Source: Emcibacter sp. (GTDB lineage: Bacteria; Pseudomonadota; Alphaproteobacteria; Sphingomonadales; Emcibacteraceae). From it: DNA of 50,347 bases. Shown one piece after another: positions 43,643 through 50,347 of the stretch (positions within the stretch are counted from its first letter, which is position 1; every line of letters begins with the position of its first letter). Location of the stretch: the NCBI GenBank assembly GCA_021647465.1, contig JAKIUQ010000016.1:1-50347 (forward strand), in the 5' to 3' direction. Both the position numbers and the translations under genes were made by a program. The notes below the pieces were generated by a model. The model saw nothing but the letters and a program-made list of their open reading frames with translations. It was not told the DNA's origin and did not search any database.

Positions 43643-44999
43643 TTACAAAGACCTGTCTGAACAATATCTTGAAAAGCTTGATTATCTGATGAAAGCTGCC
43701 CAAAAGGCCGGCGCGGATGCCTGTGATGCGGTAATTTATTCGGGCCAGTCCGAATCCGTCTCCTGGCGGCTTGGCAAGCTCGAAGATGTGGAACGCGCCG
43801 AATCTACCGACCTTGGCCTGCGGGTTCTGGTGGGGCAGAAACAGGCGATCGTCTCGTCAAGTGATATTGGCAATCATATCTTTGACCAGTTGATTGAGCG
43901 GGCTGTTGACATGGCAAAAAATGCGCCGGAAGACCCCTATGCCGGTCTTGCCGACCCCGGTCTTTTGGCCATAAATCTGGCTGACATACCTGATCTTGAT
44001 CTTTATGATAAAACTGAAAAATCCGCCGATGAATTAAAAATGCTGGCCAGCGTCATCGAAGATGTTGCGCTAGGGACAAGCGGCATTACCAATTCAGAAG
44101 GGGCGAGCGCGGCCTTCAGCAAAGGCCTGATCGCCACCGCCAACAGCAATGGTTTCTGCGGCAGTTACCCTTCCAGCCATTTCTCTTTAAGCATATCGGT
44201 TATAGCCGGCAAGGGTGATACCATGGAACGGGACTATGCCTATTCGTCGAAACGACATTTCGCCGACTTGAGAGCACCCATAGAAATCGGACAGGAAGCG
44301 GCGGAGAAGGCCCTGCGCCGCCTCGGCCCGCGCAAGGCCAAAACCTGTAATGTGCCTGTCATATTTGATCCCAGAGTATCGCGCAGTCTTTTGGGCCATT
44401 TGGCCGGGGCCATCAATGGACAAGGCATCGCGCGCGGCACCAGTTTCCTGAAAGACAGTATGCAAACCCAGATTTTCAAAAATGGCATTTCGGTCATTGA
44501 CGACCCCCATATACTGCGCGGGCCATCATCAAAACCTTTTGACGGCGAAGGCTGCCGCAACGACAGGCTGGATATTGTCACGGATGGTGTCTTAAGATGC
44601 TGGACATTGGATAGTGCCAGCGCGCGGCAACTGGGCCTGCCCGCGAATGGCCGGGCAAGCCGCGGGACAACATCACCGCCGTCCCCCTCATCAACCAACC
44701 TTTATATGTCCCCCGGTACTTTAAGCCCCGAAGAATTAATGCAGGATATAAAATCGGGCTTTTATATCACGGATCTGATTGGCATGGGGGTTAATGGCAT
44801 TACCGGCGATTACAGCCGGGGGGCCGGTGGTTTCTGGATCGAAGATGGCAAGATTACCTACCCCGTGAATGAAGTGACCATTGCCGGAAATTTAAAGGAT
44901 ATGTTCCTGAATATGACCGCGGCCAATGATCTGGTGATTAAATATGGCACCGACGCGCCGACCCTGCGTATTGACGGCATGATGATCGCCGGAGAATAA
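43635..44999 (+). CDS. pmbA: TldE/PmbA-type metalloprotease subunit
   Basis: The 454-residue protein is the PmbA (TldE) partner of the TldD/TldE protease, known for peptide maturation and degradation. The N-terminal part has ESVSWRLGKLEDVERAESTD and a GLRVLVGQK block; the C-terminal part includes NTNLYMSPG-like SSTNLYMSPGTLSPEELMQD and GVNGITGDYSRGAGGFWIED. It lacks the HExxxH zinc motif of TldD, so it is the non-metal subunit; tldD must be elsewhere. It overlaps ubiD by eight bases and is followed by a terminator. Confidence 0.93.
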   Translation: MTDYKDLSEQYLEKLDYLMKAAQKAGADACDAVIYSGQSESVSWRLGKLEDVERAESTDLGLRVLVGQKQAIVSSSDIGNHIFDQLIERAVDMAKNAPEDPYAGLADPGLLAINLADIPDLDLYDKTEKSADELKMLASVIEDVALGTSGITNSEGASAAFSKGLIATANSNGFCGSYPSSHFSLSISVIAGKGDTMERDYAYSSKRHFADLRAPIEIGQEAAEKALRRLGPRKAKTCNVPVIFDPRVSRSLLGHLAGAINGQGIARGTSFLKDSMQTQIFKNGISVIDDPHILRGPSSKPFDGEGCRNDRLDIVTDGVLRCWTLDSASARQLGLPANGRASRGTTSPPSPSSTNLYMSPGTLSPEELMQDIKSGFYITDLIGMGVNGITGDYSRGAGGFWIEDGKITYPVNEVTIAGNLKDMFLNMTAANDLVIKYGTDAPTLRIDGMMIAGE

Positions 45000-45021
45000 A
45001 ATGAGCGTAAAACAGATAAAA

Positions 45022-45051
45022 AAAAGCCGGCGAAATATTCAGCCGGCTTTT
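45022..45051. terminator. Bidirectional terminator, pmbA / porin
   Basis: AAAAGCCGGC (45022-45031) pairs with GCCGGCTTTT (45042-45051). T-runs lie on both sides when each strand is read, fitting two convergent genes that end at 44999 and 45069. Confidence 0.92.
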
Positions 45052-45068
45052 TATATTGTCCTTAAAAC

Positions 45069-45767
45069 CTAGAAACTGACGCCGACACTAAAGACAACAG
45101 TTGCATCAGAAGTTTCTCCGACAATATTCGTGTCGATATAGGATATACCAAGGTCAAGCCCTTGGAAATTATAGGATGCACCGACAAGCCAGTCCCATTT
45201 TTTATCGGCAAAAGCCCCGTTTTCATAGCCCAAATGCAGATTGAGCGTTAATTGAGTATCGGGAATGACAACATCGCCTTTGGTGTAGATATAGAAATTA
45301 TCTTCATTGGCCAGATTGTCACTGCTAAAGGCATAATTACTGCCAAGCGTCACCGCCGCAAATCCAAGATCCATACCAACAGAACCATACACCTCAAAAT
45401 AATCAGTATTGGTGCCGCCCGGATAAGCATAAAGCACCCCGCCCACATCATAGCTCATACCGTTCACTTCACCGGCATAGCCCGCATAATAGTCCGTTTC
45501 CATCGTCGAACCGTTAAAATCTGAAATATTGGACGCCCATGTGCCAACATAAAATCCGCTTTCATGGCTCCAGTCAATGCCGCCTTGCAGGGCGTAATCC
45601 TCATCATTCAATGATACGCCGCGAAAACGATAATCATTCAGTATGGAAATATTGGCGCTTAATTCGCCGCCAAGAAAGCCTGTTTCCTCGGCTTGTGCCG
45701 GCAGGGCTGCGCTTAAGGTTCCTGCAAATAATATTGTGGTGAATAATGCCTTTGTTCGTGTGAACAC
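45069..45767 (-). CDS. TorF-family putative porin (TIGR02001-like)
   Basis: The 232-residue outer-membrane protein has a signal peptide (cleavage near LPAQA-EE) and a small beta-barrel with alternating aromatic strands ending in FSVGVSF, so the C-terminal Phe is present. The block YRFRGVSLNDEDYALQGGIDW after the signal is characteristic of the TIGR02001/TorF group. Relatives often lie beside glnK-amtB, which are not present here. The channel substrate is unknown. The long upstream region (366 bp) suggests regulation. Confidence 0.87.
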   Translation of the reverse strand: MFTRTKALFTTILFAGTLSAALPAQAEETGFLGGELSANISILNDYRFRGVSLNDEDYALQGGIDWSHESGFYVGTWASNISDFNGSTMETDYYAGYAGEVNGMSYDVGGVLYAYPGGTNTDYFEVYGSVGMDLGFAAVTLGSNYAFSSDNLANEDNFYIYTKGDVVIPDTQLTLNLHLGYENGAFADKKWDWLVGASYNFQGLDLGISYIDTNIVGETSDATVVFSVGVSF

Positions 45768-46133
45768 GTCTCTCTCCTTATTTTAGATTCAGGACAGAAT
45801 TTTTCTGCCTGATCTCATCTCTTCAATAATCATGCCAATTTATAATTAGCATAATGCCATCTTGCCAAGATAACCGCTAAGCCCATGTAAAATAATACAT
45901 TATTGGCATTTAAATACAAAAAAAGATATTAAATACGCAATTTGTCCTAAATGTGACACAAAAACATTATGCCATAATATTCAGCAACCCAATCAATGTC
46001 CGCTCATATTTCAGGCAAGAAAACAGACCTGCCATGCCGCCATATTGGCCAAATTTTATACCCTTTCATCGCAAAAAGCTTTACCCCCGTTCCCTTCGGC
46101 CATAGCGTGATCCCATGAAAAAATATATTCTGG
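45768..46133. other. Divergent intergenic region upstream of the porin
   Basis: This 366-bp region is AT-rich on the porin side. Six copies of TGCCA or its inverse occur (starting at 45833, 45855, 45863, 45904, 45970 and 46030), and AATAAT/ATTATT form a dyad at 45891-45904. I see no RNA gene. A sigma-54-like site is listed separately. Confidence 0.45.
45823..45840 (-). promoter_or_regulatory. Weak sigma-54-like promoter match before the porin
   Basis: On the minus strand AATTGGCATGATTATTGA resembles the -24/-12 pattern TTGGCACG-N4-TTGCA, with TGGCA and TTG at the correct spacing. It departs at the key -12 GC (GA here) and at one -24 base. It ends 56 bases upstream of the porin start. Confidence 0.25.
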
Positions 46134-46508
46134 ATGCCCATGATGAAAATGCGCGCCTATAAGAAACCGGCCATAATATTGATCGCGGTCATTCTGCTAT
46201 CGGTTATATTCTGGCCCCTGCCTGCCCAATTTAAATATATCGGATCACAATTTATAACTTTTGCGCTCGCGTTTTATATTGGCCTGCGCCTCTGGCGGTC
46301 TTCCCCGCGCGGGAAGTGGATCAAGGTTTTACAAAAGAAAGAAAAATCAAGCTGGCTAATCTATCTTGCCATACTCATACTGAGCGGCGCCCTGACCTAT
46401 GTCACCATCAGCACTTTGGGCTATTGGCCTCGGGCGATCATTGAATTTATCCTTGTCATCGGCATCGTCTATTACGCGCTCAGAGAATTTAAACGCTTTT
46501 TGATTTAA
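46134..46508 (+). CDS. Small four-helix membrane protein, unrecognised
   Basis: This 124-residue protein has four hydrophobic segments (about 12-30, 36-54, 74-94 and 99-117) and Arg/Lys-rich loops (RLWRSSPRGKWIKVLQKKEKSS). I see no family motif. Several nearby Met codons (46134, then two and four codons on) make the exact start uncertain, and no clear ribosome site is seen. It stands alone between divergent and convergent neighbours. An overlapping 15-codon frame, 46115-46162, begins just before it. Confidence 0.6.
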   Translation: MPMMKMRAYKKPAIILIAVILLSVIFWPLPAQFKYIGSQFITFALAFYIGLRLWRSSPRGKWIKVLQKKEKSSWLIYLAILILSGALTYVTISTLGYWPRAIIEFILVIGIVYYALREFKRFLI

Positions 46509-46556
46509 GCGCGCGTTATCCCCAAGAATACTGTGAAGAATTCCGCAGCTAGGTCT

Positions 46557-47294
46557 TTATTCTGATACCGTCGTGACTGAACTATTTAACGGAACAATTT
46601 GATAACGATAAAGAATAAAAAGATACATTTCATCAATGCTAGCACGTTCCCACAGTAATGTTTGCTGCAGGCCTTCTACTGTTACCCGGTAATCATCACC
46701 AAAACTACCTGATACCTTTTTTGCATCTTCTGATATTTTGTTAATCAAGTCATAACGATACTTTTCTGGGTTAATAATGGTCAATATTGGATCATTATCC
46801 CGATCAAGCTCCGTACGCCCTGCAAGTTGGACATTGCTGATGAATTCCTTGATATCCTGTATTAATTTCTTAGAATTACCTTTTTGCCCTTCAAGAGATG
46901 TTTTAACAAAGATGGTTGTATTGGTCGTATCATTTACATTTCTATTCTCTGTCAAAATGATATCTTTATAGTTTCCAACATCTAACGGCCGAAAAACACC
47001 ATCCCCATATCCAAGGACAATATTTTTATATTTAGCTGACTTTTTAATCATATCATGGAGAGTTTGATGGATTTCCTCATATCTCATTTCTTTTTTTCGG
47101 GAATCATTTGTTACTGTCACTTCTAACAATATTGAATCAGCTCTCCTTAACAATTTAATCGCAGGAATTTTTTCTTCATCGAACTCTATTGAAACACTAG
47201 AACCTGTGACGATAACTTCCTCAAGTATTTCACTCTCAGCATATGAATATTGAGAAATACAAAAACTAATAAAGAATATTATGAGTGCCTTCAT
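46557..47294 (-). CDS. Secreted protein with TonB-box-like N-terminus, unrecognised
   Basis: I do not recognise this 245-residue protein. A signal peptide (MKALIIFFISFCISQYSYA) is followed at once by EILEEVIVTGSS (22-33), a sequence like the TonB box of receptors, yet the protein is far too short for a barrel. The rest is a soluble alpha/beta protein, with TTIFVKTSLEGQK and a C-terminal region DDYRVTVEGLQQTLLWERAS and YLFILYRYQIVPLNSS. It has no cysteine after the signal. GGAGG lies seven bases before the ATG, an excellent site. By eye the gene is more AT-rich than its neighbours, which may point to transfer. Role unknown. Confidence 0.72.
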   Translation of the reverse strand: MKALIIFFISFCISQYSYAESEILEEVIVTGSSVSIEFDEEKIPAIKLLRRADSILLEVTVTNDSRKKEMRYEEIHQTLHDMIKKSAKYKNIVLGYGDGVFRPLDVGNYKDIILTENRNVNDTTNTTIFVKTSLEGQKGNSKKLIQDIKEFISNVQLAGRTELDRDNDPILTIINPEKYRYDLINKISEDAKKVSGSFGDDYRVTVEGLQQTLLWERASIDEMYLFILYRYQIVPLNSSVTTVSE

Positions 47295-47318
47295 GACCCC
47301 CCTCCATTTTAAATTAAA

Positions 47319-48131
47319 TTATTCATTTCCATGATCCAGCACCAGCGCAGGATTTAGGCGTTCATTGTACCAGTTGAGGCCCCAGTGCAGATGGGGGCCG
47401 GTGGCGCGGCCGGTGGCGCCGACGGTGCCGATCTGGTCGCCTTGCTTAATCACTTGCCCCGTCTTTACGGTAACGCTGTCCATATGGGCGAAAACCGTAT
47501 TGACCCCAAGCCCGTGATCAAGGATCAACGTGTTGCCGGTATAATAAAGGTCAGAAACCATCGTCACCCTGCCGCCAAGCGGGGCGACTATTTTTGTGCC
47601 TTTGGGCGCCGCGATATCCATGCCGCCGTGCGGGCTTTTGGGGGTGCCGTTCAAAATACGGTGATTGCCAAAATTGCCGCTGATCCGCCCCCGCACCGGC
47701 CAGATAAAATCCCCGCGAAATTCCTGCCTGTCACTGTCGGTTTTGCGGGCTTTTCTGACGCGGGCTGAGTCTTGCGCAATTTTTGCCAGCAGTTTCTTGG
47801 GCGGCGTGACCATTTTCGGCGGCAGGCCATCAATATGGCTCACATCATATTTTTGCTTTTTAACCCCAAGCCTTTGATGGCGGACTTGCCCGGCAGCATC
47901 AATCAATTTGAATTTTGCCATTGCCCCCTGTTTCCAATTCATGCCGACAACGAAATGGCCTTCTGGAGAGAGCCTTAATTTTCGGCCCTCAAACCAAACT
48001 TCGCTATCCGGGGCAACTTTGCCCACATATAAACCACCTTGGGTTACTTCCCCGGGCAAGCCCAATATATTCTGTGCCTGCGGATAACTCACCGCCATAA
48101 GCCATAAAAGAGTCCCGATCAAAAATTTCAT
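47319..48131 (-). CDS. M23-family peptidoglycan endopeptidase (LytM domain)
   Basis: The 270-residue periplasmic protein has a signal peptide (cleavage near PQAQ-NI), an N-terminal beta-rich region (25-100), a short Lys-rich linker and a C-terminal LytM domain (140-265). Zinc ligands are His168 and Asp172 (HGGMD) and His249 (HLH); His216 and His247 complete the active site. All catalytic positions are intact, so it should cleave peptidoglycan cross-bridges rather than act only as an activator. Its start overlaps the xseA stop by four bases, indicating an xseA-M23 operon. Confidence 0.92.
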   Translation of the reverse strand: MKFLIGTLLWLMAVSYPQAQNILGLPGEVTQGGLYVGKVAPDSEVWFEGRKLRLSPEGHFVVGMNWKQGAMAKFKLIDAAGQVRHQRLGVKKQKYDVSHIDGLPPKMVTPPKKLLAKIAQDSARVRKARKTDSDRQEFRGDFIWPVRGRISGNFGNHRILNGTPKSPHGGMDIAAPKGTKIVAPLGGRVTMVSDLYYTGNTLILDHGLGVNTVFAHMDSVTVKTGQVIKQGDQIGTVGATGRATGPHLHWGLNWYNERLNPALVLDHGNE

Positions 48132-49573
48132 AATAAAGACCCCTGCCGATTGTCATGGCTTTTTGGCTTTGATGTTTTTTTGGGTTTATTCAGCCCGCCC
48201 GTGGCCACAACCCCCCTGTGACCATCATTAAATTCCACATCCAGCGCATCACCCAACGATATATCCGCGGCCCGCGTCACGGCGCGGCCCTGATCATCGC
48301 GGATCACCGCGAAACCCCGATCCAGAACCCGTTTATAATTCAAGCTGTCAAAAAGACGCCCTGTAGCCTCAAAATCATGCTGAAAACGCGCGATATTCTG
48401 TGTGGTTGCCCGGGCCATACGATCAGATTGCTGGCTTAATTTCTCGCCGGCCCGTTCAATATCCCGCCGGATCATATCAGGCCGCAGCAAGCGGCTTACC
48501 CCGTCCAGCCTCATCTGCTGCCTTTCCGCCAGCAAATTCAAGCTGCGCGGCAATCTTTCGGACAGATCATCGAAACGCTGTTGGACAAGCGCCAGCATAT
48601 CGGATGGTTTCGGCAGGCCCCGGCTCAATCCTTCGAGCCTTTGGGCCTTATCCCGCACCATTCGGCGCACGGATTTATTCAAACGGCTGTCAAAATCCTG
48701 CAGGGTATAAATCAAATCATCCCGCACGGGCACAGCCTGTTCCGCCGCCGCCGTGGGCGTGGGCGCGCGCAGGTCAGCGGCAAAATCAATCAGGGTCGTG
48801 TCCGTCTCATGACCCACCGCCGAGATCAGCGGAATATCACTCATCGCGGCGGCGCGCACCACCGCTTCCTCATTAAAAGCCCAGAGATCTTCCAGGCTTC
48901 CGCCGCCGCGCGCGACAATCAACACATCCGGCCTTGGAATATTTCCTGTCCTATCAAGGGCGTTAAAGCCGCGAATGGCCTCGGCAATTTTCAGGGCCGC
49001 ACCTTCGCCCTGTACGATGACCGGCCAGACGATGACATGGCGCGGGAAACGATCCGACAGGCGGTGCAATATATCCCGAATCACCGCCCCCGTCGGGGAC
49101 GTCACGACACCAATGACTTTTGGCAGATAAGGAATGGCTTTCTTGCGATCCGCATCAAACAAACCCTCGGCGGCAAGTTTTTTCTTGCGTTCCTCAAGCA
49201 GGGCCATCAAGGCCCCCGCGCCCGCAGGCTCCATACGTTCAATGACGATCTGATATTTTGATCGGCCCGGATAAATGGTCAGCTTGCCCGTACATATCAC
49301 TTCGAGGCCATCTTCAGGCTGAAAGCCAAGACGGGCGGCCACGCCCTTCCATATGATCCCGTCCAATACAGATTTTTCATCTTTCAGCGCAAGATATATA
49401 TGGCCGGACGCCGCGCGCTTGAAACCGGAAATCTCGCCGCGCAACCGAACATAGCCGTAAGTATCCTCCACCGTGCGTTTCAGGGCCATGCTGAGTTCAG
49501 TGACACTATATTCCGGCGTATTACTTGCCTGTATATTGGCCTGTTTTTCCGGGACGTAGGGATAGTCTGTCAT
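48128..49573 (-). CDS. xseA: Exodeoxyribonuclease VII large subunit
   Basis: The 481-residue subunit cuts single-stranded DNA from either end with XseB. The N-terminal OB fold reads VRLRGEISGFKRAASGHIYL; the catalytic domain includes GVVTSPTGAVIRDIL, VLIVARGGGSLEDLWAFNEE and PLISAVGHETDTTLIDFAADLRAP (given in part). A long coiled-coil region covers roughly 270-400, and the C-terminal segment RGFAVIRDDQGRAVTRA closes it. Length is normal. It is divergent from purD, 74 bp away, as in many alphaproteobacteria. Confidence 0.96.
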   Translation of the reverse strand: MTDYPYVPEKQANIQASNTPEYSVTELSMALKRTVEDTYGYVRLRGEISGFKRAASGHIYLALKDEKSVLDGIIWKGVAARLGFQPEDGLEVICTGKLTIYPGRSKYQIVIERMEPAGAGALMALLEERKKKLAAEGLFDADRKKAIPYLPKVIGVVTSPTGAVIRDILHRLSDRFPRHVIVWPVIVQGEGAALKIAEAIRGFNALDRTGNIPRPDVLIVARGGGSLEDLWAFNEEAVVRAAAMSDIPLISAVGHETDTTLIDFAADLRAPTPTAAAEQAVPVRDDLIYTLQDFDSRLNKSVRRMVRDKAQRLEGLSRGLPKPSDMLALVQQRFDDLSERLPRSLNLLAERQQMRLDGVSRLLRPDMIRRDIERAGEKLSQQSDRMARATTQNIARFQHDFEATGRLFDSLNYKRVLDRGFAVIRDDQGRAVTRAADISLGDALDVEFNDGHRGVVATGGLNKPKKTSKPKSHDNRQGSLL

Positions 49574-49647
49574 AAGGGGTTTTTCGCCTTGTTTCCATTT
49601 TTTCCTATGCTACAAGAGTGTAAAGCTTTGATAAAGGATTTTTGACG

Positions 49648-50347
49648 ATGAATATTCTGGTGATCGGGTCTGGCGGACGGGAACATGCCCTTGTCTGGAA
49701 AATATCGACAAGCCCGCTGGTGGACAAAATTTTTGTCTCGCCCGGCAATGGCGGCATGTCAAACTTGGCCAAGTGCGTCCCCTTGGATGAAACCAATCAT
49801 GATGCAATGGTCAAATTTTGCCGTGACAAAAACATTGGTTTTGTGGTGGTTGGGCCGGAGGCACCGCTTGTGGCGGGGCTGGTTGATCGTCTGGAAAAAG
49901 AAAATATCCCCGCCTTCGGGCCAAGCGCCTATGCCGCGCAGCTCGAAGGGTCCAAGGGCTTCACCAAAGATATCTGCGCCAAATATAATATCCCGACCGC
50001 CGCGTATGGCCGCTTTAGCGATGCCACTGAGGCCAAAGATTTCGTGCGCGAAAAAGGCAGCCCCATTGTGATCAAAGCCGACGGGCTTGCCGCTGGAAAA
50101 GGCGTGATCATTGCTGAAAATGAGCCACAGGCCTTCGCCGCCATTGACGATATTCTGGGCGGGCAATTCGGCGCGGCCGGGGCCGAGCTTGTCGTAGAAG
50201 AATTTCTGGTCGGCGAAGAAGCCAGTTTCTTTGCTCTATGCGATGGGGATAACATCCTGCCACTTGCCACCGCCCAGGATCATAAACGCGTGGGCGAAGG
50301 GGATACGGGCCTGAATACCGGCGGCCGGGGGGCCTATCGGCCGGCCC
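49648..50347 (+). CDS. purD: Phosphoribosylamine-glycine ligase, 5' part (cut by window end)
   Basis: The frame runs from ATG at 49648 to the window end: 233 codons of a protein normally about 425 long. The enzyme makes glycinamide ribonucleotide in purine synthesis. The N-terminal domain shows ILVIGSGGREHAL and VVVGPEAPLVAGLVD; the ATP-grasp region shows GSKGFTKDICAKYNIPTA, VIKADGLAAGKGVI, VVEEFLVGEEASFF and DHKRVGEGDTGLNTGG. The final residues read GGRGAYRPA where the family usually has GGMGAYSPA. AAGGA lies about ten bases before the start. Confidence 0.95.
   Translation, partial: MNILVIGSGGREHALVWKISTSPLVDKIFVSPGNGGMSNLAKCVPLDETNHDAMVKFCRDKNIGFVVVGPEAPLVAGLVDRLEKENIPAFGPSAYAAQLEGSKGFTKDICAKYNIPTAAYGRFSDATEAKDFVREKGSPIVIKADGLAAGKGVIIAENEPQAFAAIDDILGGQFGAAGAELVVEEFLVGEEASFFALCDGDNILPLATAQDHKRVGEGDTGLNTGGRGAYRPA

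Noticed and set aside
46134..47294. Possible toxin-antitoxin or phage-defence pair formed by the small membrane protein and the secreted protein
   Set aside because: The two genes converge rather than form an operon, the second has a clear signal peptide, and no defence domain is visible.

Overview
The window looks like chromosome of an alphaproteobacterium with moderate GC. The best evidence is a circularly permuted, two-piece tmRNA gene at about 9035-9290. Alphaproteobacterial-type gene neighbourhoods agree: hflK-hflC-degP, sspB next to a class I fumarase, bamD-recN-ligA, gshA near rsmE and ubiA, and purD divergent from xseA. I cannot assign a genus from sequence alone. No phage, insertion sequence, CRISPR array or integron is visible; this is mostly housekeeping sequence with a few accessory genes.

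Layout. 1-5.5 kb: an APC-family permease (+), then on the minus strand the envelope quality-control set hflK, hflC and degP. 5.6-8.9 kb: mrp (Fe-S carrier), a CoA-binding protein and a GNAT acetyltransferase (+), convergent with thyA-folA (-). 8.9-12.1 kb: the tmRNA, then a DUF2946-like secreted protein and an OprC/NosA-like copper TonB receptor. 12.2-18.2 kb: sspB, class I fumarase, a ribbon-helix-helix protein and a very large AsmA protein (-). 18.2-21.4 kb: an intergenic region with two interleaved inverted repeats, a hotdog thioesterase and a UvrD/PcrA helicase. 21.4-25.2 kb: three tandem DUF2807 paralogues (-), prmA (+), and a 78-residue protein built on a duplicated motif (-). 25.3-30 kb: bamD-recN-ligA (-). 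30-34.5 kb: a solitary ZnuA-like metal-binding protein (+), a retropepsin-like protease followed by gshA (-), and an exported pentapeptide-repeat protein (+). 34.5-39.1 kb: a large exported zinc metalloprotease and rsmE (-), divergent from ubiA (+). 39.2-45 kb: a proton-pumping pyrophosphatase, soluble pyrophosphatase, ubiD and pmbA/tldE (+). 45-50.3 kb: a TorF-type porin (-), a small membrane protein (+), an unrecognised secreted protein (-), xseA and an M23 peptidase (-), and the 5' part of purD (+), cut by the window end.

Genes that plausibly work together: the tmRNA (tag ANDNNEAFAVAA) with the SspB adaptor 3 kb away; HflKC and DegP in envelope proteolysis; the DUF2946-like protein with the copper receptor; ubiA and ubiD in ubiquinone synthesis; and the membrane and soluble pyrophosphatases, which both consume pyrophosphate. 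The least explained items are the duplicated-motif small protein, the interleaved inverted repeats at 18278-18336, the secreted protein at 46557-47294 that carries a TonB-box-like start without a barrel, the DUF2807 triplet, and the copper receptor that appears to lack a ligand cysteine.
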